From Panulirus ornatus (Eukaryota; Arthropoda; Malacostraca; Decapoda; Palinuridae): a stretch of DNA of 64,000 nt. The notes under the pieces are model-generated. The model was not told the DNA's origin, did not search any database, and saw only the letters and a list, made by a program, of their open reading frames with translations. The translations under genes and the position numbers were made by a program. The stretch spans positions 28,651,476-28,715,475 of the forward strand of contig NC_092235.1 of the NCBI RefSeq assembly GCF_036320965.1. The letters run 5' to 3'. Shown here one piece after another: positions 46,700 through 59,945 of this stretch (its first letter is position 1; every line of letters starts with the position of its first letter).

Positions 46700-48060
46700 T
46701 TTCAGTATTTCAAGCAGAGAAGGTTAGATGGTTAGATGGGAGTTGCTAGAGAGGGGAAAGAGGAGTTTGGGGGAATCAGTAATTATTGGAAAGATTTAGG
46801 ATACAGGGTTATTGAAAAAATGGAGGACAAAGTGTAATAGAAGATGGACAGAGTTAAAGAGAAATAATGAGTAGGTAGAAGGGGATAAAGGGTTTGTTGT
46901 AGTTATTGCAAGGAGGTAGGATATCAGATTTAGACTAGAATAATTGGAAATGAATGGGGGGAAGGAAATTGTGAAAAGAGATACAGGTGAGATAGAAAGG
47001 ACTTTGAAAAGCAGTCACTTTAGAGGGAAAAGGGATAGAGTTTGAATTACTTGAGAAGGGAATAGGGACAGAGAATTAAAGAGGTGTTAGAAGTTAACAT
47101 GGAATTTATGGTAAAGCAGGAGGTATCAAAGAGGGGGAGGTGAATAGATAATTATATAGGACATTTTTTTCTTAGAGTAAGGGAAGGAGATATAAAGGTT
47201 TGGAGGAAGTTATTGGAAAGCGGACAAAAAGTTAAAGAGTTTGAGAGGAGGAGGTTAGACAGCTAGACAGGTATTATATGAGATGGGAGGAAGACAGAGA
47301 ATATGACTGTAGTTATTGAATAGAGGAAGGAAGGTGAATTAAGTGAGTGACTGCATAGGGGAGAGTGAAAGAGTATGAGACAGAACTTACTTGAGAGGTG
47401 GGAATGTATGATCTTCCAGGCGTAGTGACAAAAACTTACCAGGTTTTGTGAATTCTTTTCCAGACCAGAAAGATTGACATGTGGACAGACGTAAAATTGC
47501 AGTGCCATGTGAGGTAGACCATATTATGATGTGTTTTGTGTGAAAAAGTTGATGTATGATACGTGAAGCTGATATTGATGAGAGTTACAGAGACTTCTTG
47601 GAAATTGGATGAAGGACTGAGGTAGACCAGAGTATTTGGAAAGTGATAGGGGATGGAAAGTTGGAAAGAATTTATAGGTGAGAATATGGATAGAGATTTA
47701 GATATAATTTTTTGAAAGAGAATTAGTGTTATAAGGTAGTTATTGGAGATGAGGTGATGATTTAGTGTTAATAAGGAGTTATGAAGGACTAAGGGAGACA
47801 GTTAGATAGGTGATACATGAGGGAAATGGGATGGAGTATTAATCATAGGTTACTGAGTAGAAGAGGTGGATGGCAACTTAAATAGAAATAACTGAAGAAG
47901 TGGAAAGCTTCAGATTAGTTTACAGTAAATACATAAGAAAGGGGGATGAATGGTCTTCCAATGTGACAAAAACTTTTCAGCTCTTTCCTAAACCTTATAA
48001 ATTGACATAAGATCAAGTAGACGAGGTATTAATGCTTTATGAATTAGATCATGTGTATGT
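46700..48060. repeat. Purine-rich block with an old tandem duplication
   Basis: The + strand is strongly A/G-rich (runs such as GGGAAAGAGGAGTTTGGGGG). Two diverged units align at 47255-47560 and 47790-48060: both have GACAGNTAGATAGGT-like sequence, a shared RATGGTCTTCCA-like core, GTGACAAAAACTT, and ATTGACAT. Apparently a decayed repeat with a period of about 530 bp. Confidence 0.5.
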
Positions 48061-48386
48061 TAGTTTCTGTATGACAGATGTTATATGTCTGTTTGATATT
48101 AAAAGACAGTCTTGTGTCATATAGCAGCTGTGTGATCCATAACAGAACTAGATTTATGTGAAATGCTTTGTTTGAAATATGTTGAATAGTTTTGACACTG
48201 CTAAAACGGTGAGAGCTATCTTTTTATGCTACCTTCTTTGACCCATAGTGACACTGGTCAGAGATCTTTTAATGAGAAAGGATACTATTACCATCTCTGT
48301 CCACCACACAGAAGTAAGCGAGGTTTGCGTTCTGCCATTTCTGTAGAGAGAAGAATTTTAGCTTTCAGGTATTCCACTTTATTGCA
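48061..48386. other. Nothing recognised
   Basis: Short single-copy-looking stretch before a LINE. Confidence 0.4.
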
Positions 48387-49317
48387 CTGAGTTTGGTAAA
48401 GTGTGTGAAAGTAGAAAGTTAAGAGTAAATGTGAATAAGAGCAAGGTTATTAGGGACAGTAGGGTTGAGGGTCAGGTCAATTGGGAGGTAAGTTTGAATG
48501 GAGAAAAACTGGAGGAAGTAAAGTGTTTTAGATATCTGGGAGTGGATCTGGCAGCAGATGGAACCATGGAAGCAGAAGTGAATCATAGGGTGGGGGAGGG
48601 GGCAAAAATCCTGGGAGCCTTGAAGAATGTGTGGAAGTCGAGAACATTATCTCGGAAAGCAAAAATGGGTATGTTTGAAGGAATAGTGGTCCCAACAATG
48701 TTGTATGGTTGCGAGGCGTGGGCTATGGATAGAGTTGTGCGCAGGAGGGTGGATGTGCTGGAAATGAGATGTTTGAGGACAATATGTGGTGTGAGGTGGT
48801 TTGATCGAGTAAGTAACGTAAGGGTAAGAGAGATGTGTGGAAATAAAAAGAGCGTGGTTGAGAGAGCAGAAGAGGGTGTTTTGAAATGGTTTGGGCACAT
48901 GGAGAGAATGAGTGAGGAAAGATTGACCAAGAGGATATATGTGTCGGAGGTGGAGGGAACGAGGAGAAGTGGGAGACCAAATTGGAGGTGGAAAGATGGA
49001 GTGAAAAAGATTTTGAGTGACTGGGGCCTGAACATGCAGGAGGGTGAAAGGAGGGCAAGGAATAGAGTGAATTGGATCGATGTGGTATACCGGGGTTGAC
49101 GTGCTGCAGTGGATTGAATCAGGGCATGTGAAGCGTCTAGGGTAAACCATGGAAAGCTGTGTAGGTATGTATATTTGCGTGTGTGGACGTGTATGTATAT
49201 ACATGTGTATGGGGTTGGGTTGGGCCATTTCTTTCTTCTGTTTCCTTGCGCTACCTCGCAAACGCGGGAGACAGCGACAAAAAAGAAAAAAAAAATAAAG
49301 ATAAGAATAAATATATA
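48387..49317 (+). mobile_element. LINE family A, 5'-truncated copy with open C-terminal frame
   Basis: Starts at the EFGKVCE region. The frame is open at 48401-49099 (232 codons): RKLRVNVNKSKVIRDSR, CFRYLGVDLAADGTMEAEVN, LYGCEAWAMDRVV, KWFGHMERMSEERLTKR to WIDVVYRG, stop. The 3' UTR has the same internal deletion as the copy at 1099-1859 (join GTGTAGGTATGTATATTTGC). Ends in an A-rich tail. Confidence 0.9.
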
Positions 49318-49585
49318 TACATCCACCCTCCTCCGCACAACTCTGTCCATAGCCCACGCCTCGCAACCATACAACATTGTTGGAACCACTATTTCTTCAA
49401 ACATACCCATTTTTGCTTTCCGAGATAATGTTCTCGACTTCCACACATTTTTCAAGGCTCCCAGAATTTTCACCCCCTCCCCCACCCTATGATTCACTTC
49501 CGCTTCCATGGTTCCATCCACTGCCAAATCCACTCCCAGATATCTAAAACACTTCACTTCCTCCAGTCTTTCTCCATTCAAACTT
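49318..49585 (-). mobile_element. LINE family A fragment, minus strand
   Basis: Minus-strand reading: LNGERLEEVKCFRYLGVDLA through RRRVDV; about 270 bp, no tail. It joins the tail of the preceding plus-strand copy, giving a 332-codon chimeric minus-strand ORF that is not a real gene. Confidence 0.87.
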
Positions 49586-50942
49586 ATTTTATTTATTTAT
49601 TTATTTATTTTGCTTTGTCGCTGTCTCCCGCGTTTGCGAGGTAGCGCAAGGAAACAGATGAAAGAAATGGCCCAACCCACCCCCATTCACAATGTATATA
49701 CATACACGTCCACACACGCAAATATACACACCTATTCATCTCAATGTACACATATATATACACACACAGACACATACATATATACCTATGCACACAATTC
49801 ACACTGTCTGCCCTTATTCATTCCCATCGCCACCTCGCCACACATGGAATACCATCCCCCTCCCCCCCTCATGTGTGCGAGGTAGCACTAGGAAAAGAGA
49901 ACAAAGGCCCCATTCGTTCACACTCAGTCTCTAGCTGTCATGCAATAATGCCTGAAACCACAGCTCCCTTTCCACATCCAGGCCCCACAGAACTTTCCAT
50001 GGTTTACCCCAGACGCTCCACATGCCCTGATTCAATCCACTGACAGCACGTCAACCCCAGTACACCACATCGATCCAATTCACTCTGTTCCTTGCCCTCC
50101 TTTCACCCTCCTGCATGTTCAGGCCCTGATCACACAAAATCTTTTTCACTCCATCTTTCCACCTCCAATTTGGTCTCCCACTTCTCCTCGTTCCCTCCAC
50201 CTCCGACACATACATCCTCTTGGTCAATCTTTCCTCACTCATTCTATCCATGTGCCCAAACCATTTCAAAACACCCTCTTCTGCTCTCTCAAACACGCTC
50301 TTTTTATTTCCACACATCTCTCTTACCCTTACGTTACTTACTCGATCAAACCACCTCACACCACACATTGTCCTCAAACATCTCATTTCCAGCACATCCA
50401 CCAAGAGGATATATGTGTCAGAGGTGGAGGGAACAAGGAGAAGTGGGAGACCAGTTTTTCTCCATTCAAACTTACCTCCCAATTGACTTGACCCTCAACC
50501 CTACTGTACCTAATAACCTTGCTCTTATTCACATTTACTCTTAACTTTCTTCTTTCACACACTTCACCAAACTCAGTCACCAGCTTCTGCAGTTTCTCAC
50601 ATGAATCAGCCACCAGCGCTGTATCATCATCGAACAACAACTGACTCACTTCCCAGGCTCTCTCATCCACAACAGACTTCATACTTGCCCCTCTTTCCAA
50701 AACTCTTGCATTCACCTCCCTAACAACCCCATCCATAAACAAATTAAACAACCATGGAGACATCACACACCCCTGCCGCAAACCTACATTCACTGAGAAC
50801 CAATCACTTTCCTCTCTTCCTACACGTACACATGCCTTACATCCTCGATAAAAACTTTTCACGACTTCTAACAACTTTCCTCCCACACCATATATTCTTA
50901 ATACCTTCCACAGAGCATCTCTATCAACTCTATCATATGCCT
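49586..50942 (-). mobile_element. LINE family A copy, minus strand, with a 52-bp internal inversion
   Basis: Minus-strand reading starts at AYDRVDRDALWKVLRIYGVG (50942), then QGCVMSPWLFNLFMD and the polymerase centre as FDDD instead of FADD (about 50628). About 330 bp of ORF normally found after the SLNGEKL block are replaced by 50402-50452, a plus-strand piece of the TKRIYVSEVEGTR region. After that the C-terminus and full 3' UTR continue to an AAAT tail at 49586. Inactive. Confidence 0.88.
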
Positions 50943-51085
50943 TGAGATGTATAGGTATGTATATTTTCGTGTGTGGACATGTATGTATATACATGTGTAT
51001 GTGGGAGGGTTGGGCCAATCTTTCGTCTGTTTCCTTGCGCTACCTCGCTAACGCGGGAGACAGCGACAAAGCAAAATGAAAAAAA
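50943..51085 (+). mobile_element. LINE family A tail, plus strand
   Basis: GAGATGTATAGGTATGTATA through the terminal element at 51038-51065 and an AAAATG tail. Joined to the previous LINE at CTTGAGATG, where both sequences share a few bases. Confidence 0.85.
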
Positions 51086-51144
51086 GAATATTATTTATTT
51101 TGCTTTGTCGCAAAATAAGTACGTATTCATGCTATATATATTTA

Positions 51145-51320
51145 TACTATTTGCCATTTTCTGCATTAGCGAGGTAGCACTAAGAACAGAGGACTGAGCC
51201 TTTAAGGGAATATCCTCACTTGGCCCCCTTCTGTTCCTTCTTTTGGAAAATTAAAAACGAGTGGGGAGGATTTCCAGCCCCCTACTCCCTCCCCTTTTAG
51301 TCACCTTCTACGACACGCAG
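51145..51320 (+). repeat. Short interspersed repeat, family B
   Basis: Closely matches 4720-4945: TGCATTAGCGAGGTAGCACT, AAGAACAGAGGACTGAGCC, TTGGCCCCCTTCTGTTCC, CCTTCTACGACACG. Confidence 0.8.
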
Positions 51321-52167
51321 TATATTTTTCATTGTTGCAGACTGAATGGGTACTGATCCCCAAATCCTTCATTATTTTGTGTTCATCTACATAGTTCCTA
51401 ATGGAAGATGACAACCTTTAACACAGGTTTCATTGAACTGCAATTTTAATGTGACTAAGAAAGGTCTTAGCTGTTTATCAGTAAGATATATGCTTGCATG
51501 GTATTTAAGGCACTCATGCATAAAGTGAAGAACATAAATGTTGTAATGGTTAATGATACTGAAAATAGTCCTCTATTAGGTTGACAGTGGCAATAGAATG
51601 GTTTGGAAAGCACTATATTATGAGCATGACCCATAAAACTCACAAAAGGAGAAAGTTTGTGTTGTGCAAATCATGCCCTTATTGTGGTTTAGCCATTTCT
51701 ATACATAGCTAAAACTCAAAAATATGAAGCAGCAAAATCTAGCCAACATATCACTTTATTTAACACTGGGAGACATTTTATGACCTTGAACTGTATGTTA
51801 GACTTTTTGTTTTTGCTTTTTTCCCAAATTATAATGTTCTATATTCTCACATGTGCCCTTCTTTGAACTTTTCCCTTATGTTTACTCGCTGAAACAATTG
51901 GGTAAGATCTTCACTCAGTCTTATTTGCCTTGGAAACAAATGGAAAGCGTTTTCTTATATGTGATAGCAAAGTAATGGTAAGAATTCTTATGCAAGTGTT
52001 TCATGCTGGTTCTTTAACACTTGATTTAGGAATAAAACAAGGTTTTGAGGATTCTTAATGTTCTAAATTACTTTGAGTGATGAAAGCCAAATGTAGGTAC
52101 ATGATGTTACATTTCATTTTCTGCAGTTACAAGGAATTTTTTGCATGTATAATCTAACCAGCCTCTT
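51321..52167. other. AT-rich, nothing recognised
   Basis: No ORF or repeat supported. Confidence 0.4.
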
Positions 52168-52335
52168 GAAACGCTGTGCTAGAGTTGCCCTCCACTAGTG
52201 GCCTGTTAATGGTGAGGTGCTAAAGGTAAAGAAGCGGCATTAAGTTAACCAGTTGTGGAGAGACTTTTGCCTCGGTCACTTCCTTGAAGGAGTTCCTGCA
52301 GGGAAGAGGCATCAGAGATATAGATAGAATTCAAC
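52168..52335 (+). repeat. Short interspersed repeat, family C
   Basis: GCTGTGCTAGAGTTGCCCTC through GGCCTGTTAATGGTGAGG and GGAGTTCCTGCAGGGAAGAG to ATATAGATAGA; same order as at 43322-43490. Confidence 0.75.
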
Positions 52336-55300
52336 CATGATGTGTTAACCCCACTGTTATACATCCGTAGAGGTTAAAGAGTCAGAAGTAGTCTCTAATC
52401 TCTAACATAGGCTAAATGATTTTAATAAAGCATAAGGCACTGCATGTGTGAGGCAGTTACCTGCTTAGGATGATTATGATACTGATAATAGAAATGGTAA
52501 TGATTATGATAGTAATAATATCCCCTATGCCTTTTCCCACTGTAGAACAGAATAGTTTATGTGTATCTTATATAAACCCTCTTCCACTGCACAGCAAGGT
52601 GGTTTATGTGAAACTTTCTTAACATGTCACACTATCTTCGCATCGCACATTATTTTGTTGGGTAAACCTTTTCAGGCTCCCATGCTCTTTCCATGAAAGT
52701 CTCTCTTTATCCATTTTTCCTCTTAAGTTTGTCAGTTGTGACTGCCTTCTACATTTTATTATGTACTCTCCATGAATTTATATCTTGTTTTGACTTAAAC
52801 TGTCCATTCAGAATTTAATATCAAAACTGCATCTCTAACTGTAAGAATATTTCTTTCATCTGCTTGAAAATTTATAATCAGGTGCATTGTTATAGACCCT
52901 TGATACAGTTGTGTAGGTGGCACAGGTACTACTCTTCTAAGAATCTTGTTATCCCGGGTGGCTCACATATTTTTTCCTTTTAGTACATTTGTAGAACTTT
53001 GGTTACTTGCCTCTTTCAAAAGCTAACATATCTCTTTACATTCCACCATCCATGCTTAAGCTACAGCTTATATGTGAAATATTTGTAATTTTTATTTCTT
53101 CAGTCCATCAAAGTGTGCTTTACGTTCTGACTTCTCTTGCCAGAGAAATGCACCCTACTTTTTTGTATTCTAATGAAATTATTTTTCTAACTTTAATAAT
53201 TCCTTCACTTTTGTAAATTTCCTTCTTAAAATTCTTTCACTTTTGTAAATCTCTTTGTGGTTCTGTAGTCACTACTTTATTACCTCTGCAACATAAAGGC
53301 TTAAACTTACAATTTATTGGAGCATTTTTTAATTCATCAACAGTTTATCCATTACTGGGCTGTAAGTTCTCACTACCCCATCAGTAGATGTAAAGTAAAT
53401 TGGATAACAGTGTATTCTTTTCATACTGTAGCTTTAAACCTGAACCATGGTGTTAACTCACAGCTCATACAATTTGAAGACTTTGGTCACTGCTCTCTTG
53501 AGTCTAGTGAGTTTCCTCAACAATTTACCACTGTTGATATTTCCTCAACAATTTACCACTCTGTTGATATTTTGCCATTTTTGCATATGATAAAAGAATT
53601 TCTGAATCAGTTAGTGGAATATAGCTTAGGTTTTCTTTTTAAATCTGTTTTACTATTTTTTCTCTAAATTTTCCTTTTTTATTGGTAACTGTTCATTGTA
53701 TAGATTTCTTTAACTCTCAGCTCTCTACCACATGTCCGCTTATCATGTACTGAGCAAGCACAGACCATAATTGTTACTTTATTTATTGTTACATCTGTCC
53801 TCTACAAAATACATCCATCCTACCCTTCCTCACTTACATAGATATTGAAAAAAAAAAAAAACCTCATTTTCATCTGTCAGAATCCCCCAACATGCAGAAA
53901 CACTCCAAGAGGCATACTTCTTTTCATGTATGTATCACTAGCCTGATTTCTTAAAAAAAAATATTTGCTTTAAACACTGCCAGATTCTTTCACTTAAAGA
54001 TATAAAGAAATATGTGAAAAGAATATGGGTTACTTCAGCAATTTATTGGTACAAAATGTACATGGGGAAAAGGAGAGTTAGGGAAGTGAAATAGTTTTTG
54101 TAAAATGAGAATTTGAAGTGTGTGCTCAACAGTATTGACTTTAGTAGGAATCTTAACTGACCTCCGAATGAGGTGCAATGTAACAGTGGGCAAAGGAAGT
54201 ATTGTTTGTAATGGGATAAGGAAGGTCAAAAGAGAAGTCATCCTCCTCATGACATCACTTTATCATGGTAGTTTTTGGTGGTTGACATACTTCCCAAAGT
54301 GATACGTTAAATAGTTTTTATTTTATTACCTACATTCTCCCTTTATACTGGGTCAGTCCGACTTATTGAATTTCAAAGCTACATTCATACTCCCGTAAGT
54401 TTAGCTTTAAAGTTTTGGCTTTAGTCCTTTCATTGCTCTCAGTTCACTGTGTATAACTTAGAATATTGCTTGACTGTAGTCAAATCTTCCACCCTTCAAC
54501 ACATCCATTGAACTGCTTCATAGTCCAACACTTCCTTTCTTTAATAACATCATCTAACTTTGTCTTGCCTCCACATACAATTACATTTTCTCATTGAACT
54601 GTAGACTTCACTGCCAAAATGAATGAAAAATGCTAAAGTGGGGATGTTTAGTAGAAATATTAGTATAAATAATTGAGGGTTCTGTAAGAATTAGAAGGAA
54701 GGAGAGAGTGAGTAACCTTTGTGAGTGATATGTGGGTACTCATTTCTTTTCTAAGAGGTTGATATCATATATACTGGATCAGTTTCATTTAAGATTCTTA
54801 CTTTGGGATTTGATCAGATTCTGAAGCATTAGAATCACCTGTTTAGCAAATATTCGCCAGTCAATTGGGTGTCCATGCCCTTTTCAAAGCCTTCTGTTTT
54901 AGAGATCTCAATTTTGCAAAATGAATTCTCACAAAAGGTGCAAGTATATATGCACTAGAGACACTCCATGTGAATAGGAATGGAGGTAATGATGTTAGAT
55001 TGATAAATAGAATATCCTGTAAATACTGGACATACCTATAACTTTGAGGAGAGTATTGTTACTATATGCAGGTTTTGACAGATGCTGTTAATTTTTATAT
55101 CATAGATACAGTGACAGTTCTTACTGGATGAGCTTAGTTTGTTGTGAGTTTCTTACTGTCATGTGTCACAGATTTATTAACAAAAGTCTGCTTAGAACAT
55201 TCTTTGGCAGTTAAGAAGAAAGCATGATTTGCAATGCAGTCACAATTATTATTTCTGTCATATAAACCCAGTCACTATATGCAGTACCCCATAAGGTGGT

Positions 55301-58300
55301 AAAGCCAAGATAAGAGTACAGAAAAATATGGATGATTATATTGAGCTACATGCATCAGCAAGTGTAGAGGAGATACTGATGACTCTTATTGCTGAGAATG
55401 GAGGAGATACTCTGTCTTCATTTTATTAGCTGACTTCTTTTTAGAAGTATGGAGTGTCCTTAATAGTTTTATTTCTGGGTCATTCTTGCAAGTTGCTAAT
55501 CATAGTAACTCTTTACTAAGTTCTCAGATATTCTCTTCATGATGTATGTAGAACTTCCCCTTTGCTTATCTTTTGCTTGTTAAATGGTATTCTTTGGAAA
55601 ATATATGTGAAGGATAAACTACGTTCATTTTTTTCATATAAACTCCCAGCATTGCAGGTTAAAAGCCAGCCCAAAATTTGTGTGAGAGATTAGCTATTTT
55701 GTAGATTATTATGAGTTATGCTGTTAGATTTGTGCTTTTAGACACATACGTGGAAGTGTATGGTGATTGATTTATAAGAAAGATTCTGCAAGGAGAGTTC
55801 TGCTCTTGGTGAAAAAGAGTTCATGATAAACTGAATGTTGGAAAATTTTAGAGTTGGAGAATGATGTGTGAGAATGTATATGGTGATGTGAATGTTGGAA
55901 ATGATTCAGAATGGAAGAAGATACCTAATAAATGAGAAAATATTTGATCTGATTGTGGGAAATAATCAGCAATAGGAAATTCTTTTTTGTTGATGAAAAT
56001 ATTTAAGGTGAATTGAAAATTTGAGAAAATTCAGTGTTGGGAAATTTACCTTTTGGTAAGATTATTCTTAGATTTAGTGTGATGGATAGTGGAATCCTGC
56101 CAATCACAATAGTTGAGAAGAATGTCACTTATAATGAACTTTCAAGGTCTAAAGCTTTGAAGGATGAGATAACTGATACCAGTGAAATGCTTCTGAATAA
56201 TACTCATTTAATATACTCATGAAAGATATAGATAGATAGATAGATAGAAGTTGTTGTTCTTTTTATTGTTAGCCATCCATCTCATTCTCTTACTATTAGT
56301 ATCTAAACTATTTATATTTTTATTTTATTTTTGAGTGTGATTTTCATGTATTTCATCCTTCTCTGAGTATCATTCTGGTGTATCCTTTCTATAGATAGTT
56401 TTTCTCTAATTATCATTCTAGTTGTAGGTTAGATTTATCATTATCAGCAGGGTGAAGTAAGTGCATTTATCTGCACTTCATACTAATGCAGTCATATTCA
56501 TCCAGAATACATTATATGTAAAAAAAGATGATACATATAAGTAAAGATTGTTGCTCTTGCCATGTGTATTTTCAGTCTATGATTATGAAGTATGTATGGA
56601 ATAAATGTCACTATGCCAAAGAGATATTTGTAGCTGCTCTGCTGTTATATCTGTCTGCTACATTTGCTTACAATTTTTTTTTCTTAATTGTAGTTCTTTC
56701 CAACCAGAAATTCAGATTTACATGGCAGTCCAGTTTTTAGTTTTTGCTCTCTTAAAAAGAAAAAAGTACACACTGTACCTGTATTGGAATCATTGTTACT
56801 TAGGATATAAGTTTTCATTTATTTAACCATGCATTTTTAAGATGTGAAAAGTGAAGACAGAAAAGTTCACCATTTTTTTATGTAGAAAAATAAAAACATA
56901 ATTGTAGAGGCTTATAAATATGGTGCTGATGTCATTGTAAGATTTAAGCTTTTGTGTTGGTTACTGTATGAATGACTTTGACACTGGCTTTTACACTGTT
57001 TTTCTTAGAAATAGAAAAAATGCAGTAGGTAATACCTGGTCAAAGTAACATATAAAGTATATTTGAATGACATGTTTTGTTTAGGTTTTCCTTCTCTTTT
57101 CCTCTTATACACACACACACACACACTACTTTTTTCCTTTCTTTTAAAGTACAAAGTTTACATATTTACCACTGGAAGGGTTTTGGAGCTCTCTGTACAT
57201 TTTTCATTAATTGTAATATAGCACTTGGTTTGCCACCTCAGAGTTTTTTTTTTATATAAGAATGTAGATTACTTTTAAAGATTTAAGATTGCTAAGTGCA
57301 CCCTCATTTGTAAGTTGCAAAAGTCTAGAAACTTTGTTTTATCGTTTATTGTCCAGTTGCCCAGACCTGACTTCCATTCCCAAAGCATATACATTATAAT
57401 AAGATAGTTGTTTGTATGCATATAAATTATATGCCAGAGAGGTTCAAAATCAGAAATATATATACTTGTACACTGTTATATAAGGTAAATGTTTTTCTGT
57501 AACTTGTTCTTTTCAAAATATAGATAGTCATTATGTCTATTTTTCTTGTATATGTTTTTTAAAAACTTCAAATGGCAGAGTTGTGAATGATTTTCATATT
57601 TCTGTACCAGGCATTGGTTGGATACTCTATGTTGGGCAGTTTTTGCAGCTGAAAAATAGCTTTATTAATACTAGAGGGATTTTCAACAGTTTTAAGTAAT
57701 TTTTCACTTTGTATAAAGGTTAACTTCTTTTTACAGTAAAAATAAATTACGTCCAAGGACTTCCTCCCTATAATTATGGACTGGTTTGCAATAGGTCATG
57801 AAGAATTTGATATACTGTAGAAAATGACATCTCCCAGGCTCTTCTTTTGTTGTGTAGGATTAGTTTTTCAGAGTGACCCAGATACAGGTAGTTGAGCATG
57901 ACAAACTGGGCATTCTAACCTCAATTTTCATGGCTTTGGAGCCATGACAGCATGATTTCTGATAAACAAACAATATTACTTATACCTCCTTGCGTGCATT
58001 TCATTTTATAAGTTTGATGAAAGCATGTTTCTGGTCATAAAGCAGATCAAATGTGAGAGAAACAGCCAGCATTTGTCTGGGAGACTGCAATAAAGTGTTC
58101 TTGTTGTTGTCCTCACTAGCAATTTTCTCAAGGTTTTTTATTGCCAATTAATATAGATTTATGGAAGCAGAACCAGTATTCTGAGTTTTTCCGTCCCTCA
58201 TAAAATAGTGGGCTTAAATGTGAAGGGTGATGTTGAACAAGCTATGAAATTGTTACTGGGTAGTCAAGGCAACCATGTGTTCAACAGTACTCTTATGTTA

Positions 58301-59814
58301 AGGCCTTTGAAATGTCTGTGGCTACTTTATATCATTGATATTTTTAATAGTAAAGGAAAATGAACTTGACAAAATATTTGTGTGTATTTCTGCCTCCTTT
58401 AAGCTCTTTATATGTATATATAAAAGTATATAAACATATATTTTTTTGTCAAATGATTTTGTGCTGTACTGTAGGAAGCAGGCGAGGCATGCCAGCCAAA
58501 CTAAAACTGTAGAGGCCTGTAGTTCAACTGCCTTTATGCTTTATATATTTTACCCCTTGATACTTTTAAACTTCCAGATTTGTAAGTGGTTGAATGCAGC
58601 TTTCAGTGTAGTAATTTCAACGTTAACTGGCTTTAAGCACAAGTAGGCTTTGTGAAGTTTGGCAGTGTGCCTCACAAGAATGAAGTACTTCCTACTAAAA
58701 CTGGGCTATTTAATTTTGGGAAATATGTTGGTCTGACTTGTAGTCATTTCATTATAAAGTAATATATTGTGATTATTTAAATACTGATGCTGTATGTTGC
58801 TTTATTCAAATTCAAAGTTCCTCTTTCAAATAACATATATTATTGATTGGTTAATATTCTGCTCCCAACAGTTCTTCAGCTGTGTTAAATCTGTGACTGT
58901 TTTAGCAATGACTATGTACTATAGTTGATATTTGTAATAAAGATATAAAAGTATTATTCTTCACCAATAACATATCAGCAAAGATGATAGAGAAAAGTGT
59001 TAAACTCTTGGAACATTTTAGGAGCTGTTTGTGAATACTTCATGTTTTTATCAGTACATGAAAACATTCCTTTATTCTCTTACCCTAGAGCTGACTATTA
59101 CTCACTGTTTAATTCAAGATGCTGAAAGTGTGGATTATTGGATGGTGATCTATGAACCTACATATTTGGTAACATTATTGTATCTGATGAAGAGAATATT
59201 TCATGCATCTTTCTCAGCAGAAGAGTAGCATATATTCGCATCTGCAGTTATGATAGAAAATAATGAGATTAGCATTAATGGGTGTAATGTTTGTATTCAC
59301 AGGATGTAGAAGAAACATTATTTTATACATAATGAGGGAGATGTGCTGAGATGAAAGTTACAAAAGGTTTGCCTTTTTTCATTATTTTTTTTTTTATTGC
59401 AAGACCACTCATCATAAGAGTTTCTCTATTATTGCCTTGAATTTATCAAATAAATTTTTGGGGAGATGCCTACTATCAGTAGTAACACCATCGTTATCTC
59501 AGAGATCTGCATCAGTTATTCAGTGACTATTTAATTTGGTTATGTCAGATAGCATATCAAACGTGTTTACATTATTCCCCGATGTACTACATTTATTTTT
59601 GCTTTTATTACATATACAAACACACCTTCAAGTTGGTAAGGAGCATATAAGACCAGCTTCTGTTGTAGAAGAAAGAGATAGAACTGCTTCAGCAAGCCCA
59701 GGGCACAAGTAAGAGTTGGGTAGAGATACCCATAGTAGCCACTGAAAGTAATATTTCTTAGAAATAACATTACAGTGCAGCAGACTAAGATGTAAAAAGA
59801 TCACTAGCTGGGAA
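52336..59814. other. Long AT-rich stretch without a supported gene
   Basis: Only short ORFs, none with recognisable domains or consistent splice sites. Local features are a 28/30-bp duplication at 53512-53569, an A-run at 53849-53862, a GATA run near 56228-56248 and a CA run at 57107-57126. It may include distal 3' UTR of AGFG or intergenic DNA. AATAAA at 58089-58094 followed by a GT-rich segment is the best-looking polyadenylation candidate, unproven. Confidence 0.4.
53512..53569. repeat. 28/30-bp tandem duplication
   Basis: TTTCCTCAACAATTTACCAC plus the following bases is repeated head to tail with a 2-base difference. Confidence 0.9.
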
Positions 59815-59945
59815 GTCATCCCCTCCTGTTTTATTTTCCAAAATAAGGAACAGAACAAGGGGTCAAGCAAGTTTTTTTCCCCTAAAGCTCAGTCATCTGT
59901 TCGTGACGCTACCTTGCTCAAATGGGAAATGGCAAAAATGAATCT
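59815..59945 (-). repeat. Short interspersed repeat, family B (minus, diverged)
   Basis: The segment GGAAGTCATCCCCTCCTGTT, TTATTTTCCAAAATAAGGAA, CAGAACAAGGGG resembles the reverse complement of family B. It is followed by CGCTACCTTGCTCAAATGGG, the reverse-complement start of the element. Confidence 0.6.

Noticed and set aside
48583..49581. 332-codon minus-strand ORF
   Set aside because: It is a chimera of a real minus-strand LINE fragment (49318-49581) read through the poly(A)/UTR and antisense of the plus-strand LINE; an accident of juxtaposition.
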